From Bacteroidales bacterium (GTDB lineage: Bacteria; Bacteroidota; Bacteroidia; Bacteroidales; Prolixibacteraceae): a DNA stretch of 34,004 nucleotides. Location of the stretch: contig JAAYAG010000130.1 in NCBI GenBank assembly GCA_012719495.1, positions 1 through 34,004 on the forward strand. The letters run 5' to 3'. This document shows, piece by piece, positions 24,965 through 33,196 of the stretch (the first letter of the stretch is position 1; the number at the start of each line of letters is the position of its first letter). The notes beneath the pieces were generated by a model, which was not told the DNA's origin, did not search any database, and saw only the letters and a program-made list of their open reading frames with translations. A program made the position numbers and the translations under genes.

Positions 24965-26083
24965 CTAGTTAGTACTAGTAGCCGTCTCTTGTTTTGGATC
25001 AATTTTTTCGCCTTTAATTTTGTTGTCAACGGTTAACCCTTCAAGAATTTCGATGTTGATACCGTCGGATAATCCTACTTTTACTGATCTTTTTTCGAAT
25101 ACTTGCTCTGTTGCTGTTTCAATTTCAACATAAGCTGAATCGTTTTCGAATTTGAGCAACCTTTCGGGAATAACCAGAACACTGTCACGACTGTCGGTTA
25201 CGATGCTGGCGTTGGCACTGTATCCCGAGCGGATAAACTGGCCTTCCTGTAATTTTACATCGGCTTTGATAGGAAACTGAACGGCACCGTTTTCTTCTAC
25301 GCCTTTGGGCGAAAGGTAGGTGAGTACTGCATTGAAAGTTTGATTCTCTATCGCTCCAATAGTCAGTAATATATTCATCCCTTCTTTAATCCTTCCAACT
25401 TCGGTTTCATCAACTTTTCCTTCAAAAATCATATCGTTCATGTCGGCAACAACGGCAATGGTTGTTCCCGCGTTGAAAGTATTTGCTTGAATAACAGAGT
25501 TTCCTTCTTTAATTGGAACGTCGAGGATCATCCCGTTAATCGTTGACCGGATTAGGGTGTTGGTTGTTTTTGCCGATTTCTTTGTCACCCCTTTCTTAAT
25601 CAATTCAAGGTTGTCTTCGGCAGCGGTAAGTTCCTCTCGTGCTGTATTAAAAGAGAGCTGAGCTTTTTGGTATTCTTCGTACGGGATTACCTTTTTGTCG
25701 AAAAGTTCTTTTTGACGGTCGTAATCAATCTTGGCATCTTCGTAATTGAGTTTTGCCATGTTGAGTCTCGATTCGGCATTGTTCATGGTAATCATGTCGG
25801 GTATGATGGTTACTCTGGCAATTACATCGCCATTATTTACCATTTGGCCGGCTTCGAGATATACTTCGTCAATAATTCCCGATACCTGAGGTTTGATTTC
25901 GATCTCTTTTCTAGGTAGAACCGATCCTGTAGCTACAGTTTTTTTGACAATATTATCATACTTAGCTGTTTCAATTTTGAAAACGTCGGGTTGTTTCTTT
26001 GATTTTGAATAGAGAAAATAGAATGTTCCCAGAAATATTGCAACTAACAATACAATCCAGAATGTTCTTAAATAATTTTTCAT
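24965..26083 (-). CDS. HlyD/MacA-type periplasmic efflux adaptor
   Basis: 372 residues. One N-terminal membrane anchor (~9-26). A lipoyl/barrel-sandwich half (KPQVSGIIDEVYLEAGQMVNNGDVIARV), an alpha-hairpin (~100-165, AESRLNMAKLNYEDAKIDYDRQKELFDKK), the second lipoyl half (STINGMILDVPIKEGNSV), beta-barrel and membrane-proximal domains follow. Length and order are those of MacA-like adaptors of ABC exporters. It links the MacB-type permease complex to TolC. The start ATG lies 7 bases after the stop of the last micro-ORF of the repeat array and in the same frame as it. Confidence 0.95.
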   Translation of the reverse strand: MKNYLRTFWIVLLVAIFLGTFYFLYSKSKKQPDVFKIETAKYDNIVKKTVATGSVLPRKEIEIKPQVSGIIDEVYLEAGQMVNNGDVIARVTIIPDMITMNNAESRLNMAKLNYEDAKIDYDRQKELFDKKVIPYEEYQKAQLSFNTAREELTAAEDNLELIKKGVTKKSAKTTNTLIRSTINGMILDVPIKEGNSVIQANTFNAGTTIAVVADMNDMIFEGKVDETEVGRIKEGMNILLTIGAIENQTFNAVLTYLSPKGVEENGAVQFPIKADVKLQEGQFIRSGYSANASIVTDSRDSVLVIPERLLKFENDSAYVEIETATEQVFEKRSVKVGLSDGINIEILEGLTVDNKIKGEKIDPKQETATSTN

Positions 26084-26110
26084 GACTATTTATAATTTGT
26101 TGTTTATATT

Positions 26111-26210
26111 TTCAGTTAATTCAATCATTCAGTTAATTCAGTTAATTCAATCATTCAGTCATTCAGTTAATTCAATCATTCAGTTAATTCAATCATTCAG
26201 TTAATTCAGT
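26111..26210 (-). repeat. 17-bp tandem repeat encoding a chain of micro-ORFs
   Basis: Units of TTCAGTTAATTCAATCA (+ strand) at 26111-26127, 26162-26178 and 26179-26195, with a 26-bp unit (26128-26153), an 8-bp unit (26154-26161) and a partial one (26196-26209). Irregular units differ by 9 bases, the length of the inner TTAATTCAG sub-repeat. On the minus (mRNA) strand each ATG starts a short frame (M-I-E-L-T-E) whose TGA overlaps the next ATG. Starts are at 26196, 26179, 26162, 26154 and 26128. The last frame ends at 26090. The array begins 2 bases after the permease stop. Confidence 0.9.
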
Positions 26211-26212
26211 AT

Positions 26213-27478
26213 TTATTCCGCCCTTAGTGCATCGATAGGTTTTATTTCAACAGCTCTTTTGGCAGGGAGATAACCTGCAATGGCTCCGGAAATTATTAAT
26301 ATAAGTAAGCATGCAACAGCAATACCAAGATTTACACCAGGCTCTTTGATGAATATTTGACTGTCGCCGTCTTTAGGTGCCATAGCCAGAATTTTGTTTA
26401 ATATCTCGAGGATAAAGATGCCCGAAACTAGCCCAAGGTAACCGGCCAAGGTAGTCAGGAATGTGCTTTCCATGATAATTTGCGATATAACCTTCCGGGG
26501 AGTTGCCCCAATAGCCCGCATTACGCCAATTTCCTGAGTTCGTTCCTTTATGATGACCAACATTATGTTGCTTACCCCGATCACTCCTGCCAGCAAGGTG
26601 CCAATACCTACAATCCAGGTTAATACCTGTATGCCAATGAATAGGGTGCTGAACATTTTGAACTGTTTTTCGAGGTTGATGTGGCCAACAGCCTGGACAT
26701 CGATTGGTGCAATGGCGTGGCGTTCTTTAAGCGAGGCGATTACTTTATCTTCAACAAAAGTTGCACTGTATCCTTTTTTTGCTGTAATTCCCAGCATATG
26801 AACCGAATTGCCATAATTGTAGGCTACTTGCATAGTGGTGAACGGAAGAAAAATACTTTCTTCGGTACGGCCGTTTATGTTAATTGTTGAAATAGGTTTT
26901 ATGAGTCCAACGATTTGGTAATAAACTCCGTTTACCCGTATGTATTCACCAATAATTTTTTCTCCGGGTTTGAACATTTCTTCTTGAACATTTTCCCCGA
27001 CTACACAAACTTTTCGTTTTTGGAGGATATCAACCTCGTTAAGCCAACGTCCTTCAATGATGTCGACCGGATCAATCTTTGTCCATTCTGGATAATCTCC
27101 TTTAATATAGAAACTGGCAGTTTTGTCGCCCCTTACGGTGTTATTGCCACCCCTCCATCCAAAAAGGCGTGGGGCAACCACATCGGCTTCACCAATTGAG
27201 CTTTTAATAAAGATTACATCTTCATTGTCATATTCCCAATATCGCCCCCTGCGAAACCCTTTGTAAGGTTCACTGGTACTTTCAGTCCACATGAAGAATG
27301 AGTTGGTGGCCACTTGGCCTACACCGTCGGTTATCCCCTTTTCGAGGCCTTTCCCGGCACCGGCCATAATTATTAGCATGAAAATGCCCCAGAAGACCCC
27401 AAATGCAGTGAGAAGACTGCGAAGTTTGTTTTTTTTCAGGGTGCTTATTATTTCGTTCCAGCGATCTAAATCAAACAT
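26213..27478 (-). CDS. MacB/FtsX-type ABC permease (second of pair)
   Basis: 421 residues with the MacB layout: one N-terminal helix (~18-40, LRSLLTAFGVFWGIFMLII), a large periplasmic MacB core domain (~45-280), then three helices at the C-terminus (VLTWIVGIGTLLAGVIGVSNIML, LTTLAGYLGLVSGIFILE, LGIAVACLLILIISGAIAGYLP). It ends with the FtsX-type signatures ERTQEIGVMRAIGATPRKV and PAKRAVEIKPIDALRAE. No fused ATPase, unlike E. coli MacB. It closely resembles the preceding permease, so they probably form a heterodimer. Followed 2 bases after its stop by the tandem-repeat micro-ORF array. Confidence 0.95.
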   Translation of the reverse strand: MFDLDRWNEIISTLKKNKLRSLLTAFGVFWGIFMLIIMAGAGKGLEKGITDGVGQVATNSFFMWTESTSEPYKGFRRGRYWEYDNEDVIFIKSSIGEADVVAPRLFGWRGGNNTVRGDKTASFYIKGDYPEWTKIDPVDIIEGRWLNEVDILQKRKVCVVGENVQEEMFKPGEKIIGEYIRVNGVYYQIVGLIKPISTININGRTEESIFLPFTTMQVAYNYGNSVHMLGITAKKGYSATFVEDKVIASLKERHAIAPIDVQAVGHINLEKQFKMFSTLFIGIQVLTWIVGIGTLLAGVIGVSNIMLVIIKERTQEIGVMRAIGATPRKVISQIIMESTFLTTLAGYLGLVSGIFILEILNKILAMAPKDGDSQIFIKEPGVNLGIAVACLLILIISGAIAGYLPAKRAVEIKPIDALRAE

Positions 27479-27534
27479 GGCTATATTGTCTTATTGTTTT
27501 AATGTCTATTATATTTCTATGCTTAGTAAAGAAA

Positions 27535-28803
27535 TTACTCGTCGTGCAGCGCCTCAATTGGCCTGATAGATGCGGCACGTTTTGCGGGCATGTATCCGGC
27601 AAATGCTCCGGCAGCGACCAAAAGCAGCATGGCACTTATGGCAATCCGCAAATCAACCGTCGGGTTCATAAACATCCTGATTTCTCCCTGATCGCCACTG
27701 GCTCCAACCTGCGTTTGTGTTTGGGCTTCCATGGCAAAATTTATCCCTTCCATTAGGCTTATGCCCAGAAACATACCTATGTAGCCAGCAGCTGCGGTTA
27801 TTAAAATCGATTCGAGCAGAATTAGCCCGATTATTGAACCAGGCGTGGCGCCAAGGGCTTTTCGTATGCCAATTTCTTTGGTTCGTTCTTTTACTACAAT
27901 GAGCATGATGTTGCTAACGCCCACTATACCTGCAATTAGTGTTCCTATGCCAATGAGCCAAACAAACATATTGATGGCACTGAAAATATTCATCGTTTGC
28001 ACGTAGTCTTTCAGCGAATTATAGAGTCCAATTGCTCTTTCGTCTTCAGGATCGAATTTGTGCCTGCGTGCAATATCGTTTTTAATGTTTTTTTCAATTT
28101 TTTCACTTTCACTTTTCGAAATATCGGTTGTTGTAAGTGCCAGATTGTGAATTCGGTTGCCCGCGTTAAAAAGCCGTTGAGCTGTAGAAATCGGAATTAG
28201 GCCTTGACGTGTACCTTCGCGGGGGTCTTTTTCGGTATAAACCCCGATTATTTTGAACGGTACGCTTCCAACTTTTATGAATTGCCCAATCGGGTCGGTA
28301 TCTTTAAAAAGCGCTTTGCGGATATCTTCTCCAATAACCATCACCTTTCGCTCGTGTTCAAGATCAATGTCGTTGAGGAAGCGGCCTTGTGAGATAATCA
28401 GGTTTTCGATACCGAGGTAGTCGGGGTGGCACGACTGGGTGTTGTATGTACCATATTCATTTCCAAATGAATATATTCTATCTCCAATCCAATAGCGGGC
28501 TGATATCTTGTCGATGTTCTCCATCTTTTTGATGGCATCATAATCGTCCATTGTAAACTGAATTGCTCGTCCCACTTTGTATCCTTGGTAAGGCATGCTT
28601 GTTTCGCGACTCCAAATCCATATTGCGTTACGGGCATTTCCCTCAAAGTTTGAACTAACGCCGTTGCTCAATCCGTTACCTGCACCCAGCAAAACCATCA
28701 GCATGAAGATTCCCCAGGCAACAGAGAAACCTGTTAGTAGGGTACGTAGCTTGTTTTTCTTAATCGTACCCAGTATTTCTTGCCATTTATCCAGATCGAA
28801 CAT
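27535..28803 (-). CDS. MacB/FtsX-type ABC permease (first of pair)
   Basis: 422 residues, same architecture as the following permease: N-terminal helix (TLLTGFSVAWGIFMLMVL), periplasmic MacB-type domain, three C-terminal helices, and ERTKEIGIRKALGATPGSI and PAKRAASIRPIEALHDE. Differences from its neighbour are concentrated in the periplasmic domain, as expected if each half contacts a different face of adaptor or substrate. Its ATG comes 3 bases after the ATPase stop, so translation is probably coupled. The substrate (antibiotic, lipid, peptide or lipoprotein) cannot be told. Confidence 0.95.
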   Translation of the reverse strand: MFDLDKWQEILGTIKKNKLRTLLTGFSVAWGIFMLMVLLGAGNGLSNGVSSNFEGNARNAIWIWSRETSMPYQGYKVGRAIQFTMDDYDAIKKMENIDKISARYWIGDRIYSFGNEYGTYNTQSCHPDYLGIENLIISQGRFLNDIDLEHERKVMVIGEDIRKALFKDTDPIGQFIKVGSVPFKIIGVYTEKDPREGTRQGLIPISTAQRLFNAGNRIHNLALTTTDISKSESEKIEKNIKNDIARRHKFDPEDERAIGLYNSLKDYVQTMNIFSAINMFVWLIGIGTLIAGIVGVSNIMLIVVKERTKEIGIRKALGATPGSIIGLILLESILITAAAGYIGMFLGISLMEGINFAMEAQTQTQVGASGDQGEIRMFMNPTVDLRIAISAMLLLVAAGAFAGYMPAKRAASIRPIEALHDE

Positions 28804-28806
28804 AGC

Positions 28807-29532
28807 TTACAGTATTGCTTTGTCTTTTGTGTAACTTTTCTTGAACGAGGCAAGTTCACCGTTTATGATCATGTCGCCGATTACCCCGTCGCGAAGTTTT
28901 ATAATCTTGTCGGTCATGGCGGCTATATCGTGTTCGTGAGTTACGATAATGATGGTAATATCTTGTTTATTAATTTTCTTAAGGATATCCATCACTTCGT
29001 ACGAGGTTTGCGTGTCGAGAGCGCCTGTGGGTTCGTCGGCAAGGATAACTTTGGGTTGTGAAATAAGGGCACGGGCTATGGCTACACGTTGCTTCTGCCC
29101 GCCCGACATTTCATTGGGCATGTGATCGGCCCAGTTGAGTAGTCCTAGCCGGTCGAGGTATTCCAGTGCAATCTTGTTCCGCTTTTTACGTGGTACCCCT
29201 TGGTAGTACAGAGGAAGAGCTACATTTTCCATCGCGTTTTTAAACGATATTAAATTGAACGATTGGAAAATGAACCCGAGCGTTTGGTTGCGGTATTGTG
29301 CAGCCCTTTTTTCGCTCATGTCTTTAATGAGTTTACCTCCAAGTTCATAACTGCCCGAATCGTAATTGTCGAGGATGCCCAGAATATTCAATAAGGTTGA
29401 TTTTCCAGATCCTGACGATCCCATAATCGAGACAAATTCTCCTTGGTGTACATCGAGCGATATGCCCTTTAATACATGCAGGCTGTTGGTGCCTGTGTGA
29501 TACGACTTGTGTAGATTGCTAATTTTTATCAT
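28807..29532 (-). CDS. ABC exporter ATPase (LolD/MacB type)
   Basis: 241 residues, stand-alone nucleotide-binding subunit. Walker [10 protein letters not shown] (38-46), Q-loop FIFQSFNLI, signature MSGGQKQR (142-149), Walker [10 protein letters not shown] (162-170) and H-loop VTHEHD are all intact. The LNILGILD and GALDTQTS segments are typical of the LolD/MacB group that drives mechanotransmission exporters rather than importers. It opens the five-gene unit ATPase, permease, permease, adaptor, TolC, all on the minus strand over about 6 kb. No promoter matching TAnnTTTG was found directly upstream. Confidence 0.95.
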   Translation of the reverse strand: MIKISNLHKSYHTGTNSLHVLKGISLDVHQGEFVSIMGSSGSGKSTLLNILGILDNYDSGSYELGGKLIKDMSEKRAAQYRNQTLGFIFQSFNLISFKNAMENVALPLYYQGVPRKKRNKIALEYLDRLGLLNWADHMPNEMSGGQKQRVAIARALISQPKVILADEPTGALDTQTSYEVMDILKKINKQDITIIIVTHEHDIAAMTDKIIKLRDGVIGDMIINGELASFKKSYTKDKAIL

Positions 29533-29990
29533 GGCTATATATAATCTTGCAGATGAATTTCGAACCCAAAATTCTTATTTGTAACATACTTTTTATTGTT
29601 TCAATAGATAAGTTGTCGATTTTTATCGGTAATTATCATTTTTTGCTGATTAGTATACTTCACCTTTGGTTTATTACAACATTCAGGTTCTTTTATAAGT
29701 CGGTTTCATTCAAAAAAAGTTACATGCTGAAACGAACATGATTGCAGAAAAGCGCAAACACGGATGAACAATACACATGTGAGTTCTCCCGCAATAGCGG
29801 GACAGGCTATCCGGTCGAAATCTAGTTCAATGACCGACCTTTCGTTCCAAAAGATATTCAGTATGTTAAAAGTTTTGTACAGATGAAAGGGTTTTTTCTG
29901 TTAAGTATTTTTTATTCTTTTTATTGGTTAACTTTATTTTAACACCTTTTTGTCTGATTATGTGTATTTTTGTGCTGTAACATTGTTCCT
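29533..29990. other. Divergent intergenic region, efflux operon / metal locus
   Basis: About 458 bases without a convincing gene. A 64-codon plus-strand frame at 29547-29741 is low-complexity Phe/Ile and lacks family resemblance. Contains a small perfect hairpin, CCCGC (29788-29792) with GCGGG (29797-29801), an AT-rich stretch (29880-29950), and the -7 candidate at 29965-29972. Confidence 0.45.
29965..29972 (+). promoter_or_regulatory. Candidate -7 promoter element of the metal locus (TATTTTTG)
   Basis: TATTTTTG fits TAnnTTTG, 18 bases before the ATG at 29991. No good -33 box. Confidence 0.5.
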
Positions 29991-30434
29991 ATGCGATTTA
30001 ATCTGCGTAAAACGATATCGTTGTCTCTTACTGTTTTAATTATTTCTTCTACAGTAGGTTTCAATATTTTGCTCACATTCTGCGGAGGGTGTGATAAGGA
30101 ACATATTGCCATTTCATTAGTTGCCGACGGCAATAATTCTTGTTCTTGTTGCGATGAAGATGGTCATGAAAAATGTTGCTCTCTACCCATTGATCATTGT
30201 TCCGGGACTCATCACGAGACGAGGCACTTCATTGCCCAGTTGAAATATGACTCGCTTGAGGTAAAAACTAAATTATTGAAGATTTTACTTCCGGTAGTCC
30301 CGTTATATTTTGTTGCCATTATTTTCGATATGTTTGTGTCTCTGGCACAAACTGTTACTCATTCCATCGTAAAGTCAATTCCTCCATCCGGGGGCCGATC
30401 AATTTTGCTTTCAATTTGTGTTCTTCGGCATTGA
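29991..30434 (+). CDS. Cys/His-rich exported protein, HYC_CC_PP-like
   Basis: 147 residues from ATG 29991; a TTG 7 codons upstream overlaps the -7 box and is rejected. An N-terminal hydrophobic signal or anchor (~9-30) is followed by a Cys/His-dense part: C31-G-G-C34, C51-S-C-C54, C62-C63, H69-C70, HH74-75, H79. A PP (131-132) sits near the C-terminus, which ends in ICVLRH. This looks like the small proteins that sit beside TonB receptors in Bacteroidota metal loci (HYC_CC_PP family); the resemblance is by layout, not by an aligned domain. Likely a periplasmic metal binder or chaperone for the receptor and HMA protein downstream. Confidence 0.7.
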   Translation: MRFNLRKTISLSLTVLIISSTVGFNILLTFCGGCDKEHIAISLVADGNNSCSCCDEDGHEKCCSLPIDHCSGTHHETRHFIAQLKYDSLEVKTKLLKILLPVVPLYFVAIIFDMFVSLAQTVTHSIVKSIPPSGGRSILLSICVLRH

Positions 30435-30516
30435 AAATGAATGATTATTAGGTTTTTGCACGTCTAAAGCTGGCGTGTACTCAGTTAATTATGTTTCATT
30501 TTCAAAAGAAGATTTT

Positions 30517-32721
30517 ATGTACAAAATAGTATTCATTGCATTATTTCTTGCAATATTTTCAATAGATATTAATGCCGCGCCGGTTGAGGTAAAAGGCCGG
30601 GTGGTTGAAAAAGATAATCCGGCATCACCTATTGTTGGTGCAAATATTTATTGGCTTGGAACAACTGTTGGAACGAGTTCTGATGTTGATGGGAATTTTT
30701 CTTTACCAATATCCGAAAAGAGTCAGAAAGTTGTTGTTTCATTTGTAGGGTTTAAGCCCGACACAATATCAATATCCGATCGCGGAAGTTCATTGCTGGT
30801 GTTGCTCGATAAGAATATTGAGCTTGATGAAGTGGTTGTAAAAGAGCGCCGTAGAGGGCAATACCTTTCTGCGTTAGACCCCGTTCAAACAACAAAAGTT
30901 ACGGTTACTGAATTGCAAAAAGCCGCCTGTTGTAACTTATCTGAGAGTTTTGAAACCAACGCATCAGTCGATGTGGCGTATTCCGATGCGGTTACAGGGG
31001 CACAACAAATTAAAATGCTTGGGCTTTCAGGTGCTTATGTGCAAACGATCTCTGAGAATATTCCTTCAATTCGAGGAATGGCTGCACCATACGGGCTTGG
31101 GTATATTCCCGGACCATGGATGGAGTCAATCCAGATTTCAAAAGGAACATCATCGGTAGTGAATGGGTATGAGGCAATTACTGGGCAAATAAATGTTGAG
31201 TACAAAAAACCTTTTGCCGACGAGAAATTCCATTTCAACCTCTATGGGAATAGTGAACTTCGTTCAGAAGCAAATCTGAACGCTTCGTATAAATTTCCCG
31301 ATTCGCTTTCAACCATGGTGCTATTGCATGGCGAAAACCAAAATACCCAAATAGATGGAAATGCGGATGGTTTCCTGGATGTGCCAAGAGTGAGGCAAGT
31401 TAATTTTATAAATCGCTGGTATAAAGAACACCGCAACGGAGGCGATTTTCAAATAGGGGTAAAACTGCTCGAAGAGGATAGAAAATCGGGGCAGGTTGAT
31501 GCTTTTGATTTGCCTGACGAAAATTTATATGGTATAAGTGTCCGCACTAGCCGGTACGAATTATTCGCAAAAAATGGGTATTTGCTTGATCGGCCAGGAA
31601 CCAGCATTGGTATGCAGCTTTCGGGCTGGTATCATAAACAGGATGCCTCTTATGGCCGCACGGCTTATTCAGGGACTCAATACAATGGATATTTCAATTT
31701 TATATATCAGGGTAATTTTGGAACCGACCTTCATACCTTCAAGGCTGGTGCATCATTGCTTGCCGATTCGTACAATGAGAAACTCGATATGGCCTCAACT
31801 TCGTTTGCCGAAATGGTTCCGGGGGTTTTCTATGAGTATAATTTCAACCTTCGTCACAAACTCAACATTATGGCGGGCTTACGTGCCGATTATAGTTCTG
31901 AATATGGAATATTTCTGACGCCCCGTGTTCATGCAAAATGGGAAATTATTCATGGACTTACCTGGAGGGCATCGGCAGGAAAGGGGTATCGAACCCCAAT
32001 GCCGCTTGCCGAAAACAATTTTATGCTGGCCAGTTCGCGTAAAATGGTAATTCCCGATCGCTTGAAACAAGAAGAAGCTATAAATGTGGGAACAAGCTTG
32101 AATGCACTTATTCCGCTGGGTGAAAGGGACGTAAGCTTGACTGTTGATTTTTACAGGACTAACTTTTTGGAGCAAGTAGTAAGAGATGTTGACAGCAGTA
32201 CCGATAAGGTTGTTTTTTCAGATCTCGAAGGAACCTCATTTTCCAACGCATTTCAAGCAGAGTTAATGTACGAAATCTTCAAAGGGTTTACGATTAACGC
32301 GGCTTACCGCACAAACGTAGTGAAGCAAACCATTGGAGGTCAATTGCGTGAAGTACCCTTAACGAGTCGTTATAAAGGGTTGTTGAGCATGTCGTATGCT
32401 ACCAGAATGAAGAAGTGGCAATTCGATCTAACATCGCAATTTAACGGAGGTGGCCGCATGCCCGATCCCGATGTTTTGAATCCTTTGTGGAGTGCTGAAT
32501 TTAAGCCGTTTACTATTGTAAATGCCCAAGTTACAAAGAATTTCAAACGTTGGAGCTTTTATGCAGGTGCCGAAAACCTGTTAAATTTTATGATGGATAA
32601 CCCGGTGGTTGGTGCTGCCGATCCTTGGGGAAAGGATTTTGATGGAACGATGATTTGGGGGCCTGTTCACGGAAGAAAAATCTATGCAGGATTGCGATTT
32701 ACCATCAACGATTATAACTAA
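30517..32721 (+). CDS. TonB-dependent outer-membrane receptor, metal-type
   Basis: 734 residues from ATG 30517; a GTG 14 codons upstream gives a non-signal N-terminus. Signal peptide to Ala20. Carboxypeptidase-regulatory-like domain (~22-110, VKGRVVEKDNPASPIVGANIYW). A short DEVVV strand near 104-108 may act as the TonB-interacting segment. Plug domain (~115-230) contains KAACCNLSESF (Cys138-Cys139), a feature of Bacteroidota receptors linked to copper/zinc-type HMA genes. The rest is a 22-strand-like barrel ending GLRFTINDYN. It should import a metal or metal complex with TonB energy. HMA and Cys-rich genes flank it; copper is the likeliest guess. Confidence 0.9.
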   Translation: MYKIVFIALFLAIFSIDINAAPVEVKGRVVEKDNPASPIVGANIYWLGTTVGTSSDVDGNFSLPISEKSQKVVVSFVGFKPDTISISDRGSSLLVLLDKNIELDEVVVKERRRGQYLSALDPVQTTKVTVTELQKAACCNLSESFETNASVDVAYSDAVTGAQQIKMLGLSGAYVQTISENIPSIRGMAAPYGLGYIPGPWMESIQISKGTSSVVNGYEAITGQINVEYKKPFADEKFHFNLYGNSELRSEANLNASYKFPDSLSTMVLLHGENQNTQIDGNADGFLDVPRVRQVNFINRWYKEHRNGGDFQIGVKLLEEDRKSGQVDAFDLPDENLYGISVRTSRYELFAKNGYLLDRPGTSIGMQLSGWYHKQDASYGRTAYSGTQYNGYFNFIYQGNFGTDLHTFKAGASLLADSYNEKLDMASTSFAEMVPGVFYEYNFNLRHKLNIMAGLRADYSSEYGIFLTPRVHAKWEIIHGLTWRASAGKGYRTPMPLAENNFMLASSRKMVIPDRLKQEEAINVGTSLNALIPLGERDVSLTVDFYRTNFLEQVVRDVDSSTDKVVFSDLEGTSFSNAFQAELMYEIFKGFTINAAYRTNVVKQTIGGQLREVPLTSRYKGLLSMSYATRMKKWQFDLTSQFNGGGRMPDPDVLNPLWSAEFKPFTIVNAQVTKNFKRWSFYAGAENLLNFMMDNPVVGAADPWGKDFDGTMIWGPVHGRKIYAGLRFTINDYN

Positions 32722-32790
32722 CCCAAATTAGAAAAAATCGAAACAGGTGTAATGAATCAGGATTATAAAAAAAGTTAAAAATAGAACGAT

Positions 32791-33144
32791 ATGAGAAAAA
32801 TTAGAATTGCAACACTTTTATTGTTAATTGTGTTTATTTTCATCGTTAACAATGCATTAGGGTCGGATAAGAAAGATGAAAAGACCGTAACTTTCACAGT
32901 GAGCATGGATTGTCACAGTTGTGTGAAAAAAATCGAAAGCAATATTCCCTATGAAAAGGGCGTTAAAGATTTACAAGTTTCACTGGAAAAAAAGGAGGTA
33001 ACTGTAACCTTTCGCACCGACAAGACATCCACCGATAAGCTGATCGAAGCTTTTAAAAAGCTCGGCTATACAGCAAGCATTGTTGGTGAGGCAAAGGTAG
33101 ATAAAGAAAAGAAAGAAGATGGTCATAAGACACATTCGCATTAA
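32791..33144 (+). CDS. Exported heavy-metal-associated (HMA) domain protein
   Basis: 117 residues. Signal peptide or anchor (~7-23), then an HMA fold: TVTFTVSMDCHSC (Cys41-x2-Cys44), VKKIESNIPYEKGVKDLQVSLEKKEVTVTF, and LIEAFKKLGYTASIV. The C-terminal tail is Lys/Glu/His-rich (HKTHSH). CopZ-like domains with MxCxxC bind Cu(I); here it reads MDCHSC. Because it is exported, it probably collects or hands on metal in the periplasm after uptake through the receptor 70 bases upstream. Ends before a strong terminator at 33173. Confidence 0.92.
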   Translation: MRKIRIATLLLLIVFIFIVNNALGSDKKDEKTVTFTVSMDCHSCVKKIESNIPYEKGVKDLQVSLEKKEVTVTFRTDKTSTDKLIEAFKKLGYTASIVGEAKVDKEKKEDGHKTHSH

Positions 33145-33172
33145 ACTTTTAGTAAGAACATGAACTTTTAGA

Positions 33173-33196
33173 GGGCTCCGCATAGGGGCCCTTTTT
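33173..33196 (+). terminator. Intrinsic terminator of the metal locus
   Basis: GGGCTCC (33173-33179), loop GCATA, GGGGCCC (33185-33191, one G-T pair), then five T. Confidence 0.85.

Noticed and set aside
26111-26210. Repeat array as CRISPR
   Set aside because: Units are contiguous, 17 bp, with no spacers and no cas genes.
29547-29741. 64-codon plus-strand open frame upstream of the metal locus
   Set aside because: Low-complexity Phe/Ile/Lys sequence in AT-rich DNA, no recognisable domain or start context.
29788-29801. CCCGC/GCGGG hairpin as a terminator
   Set aside because: No T run follows on either strand and no gene ends nearby; kept only as a note in the intergenic entry.
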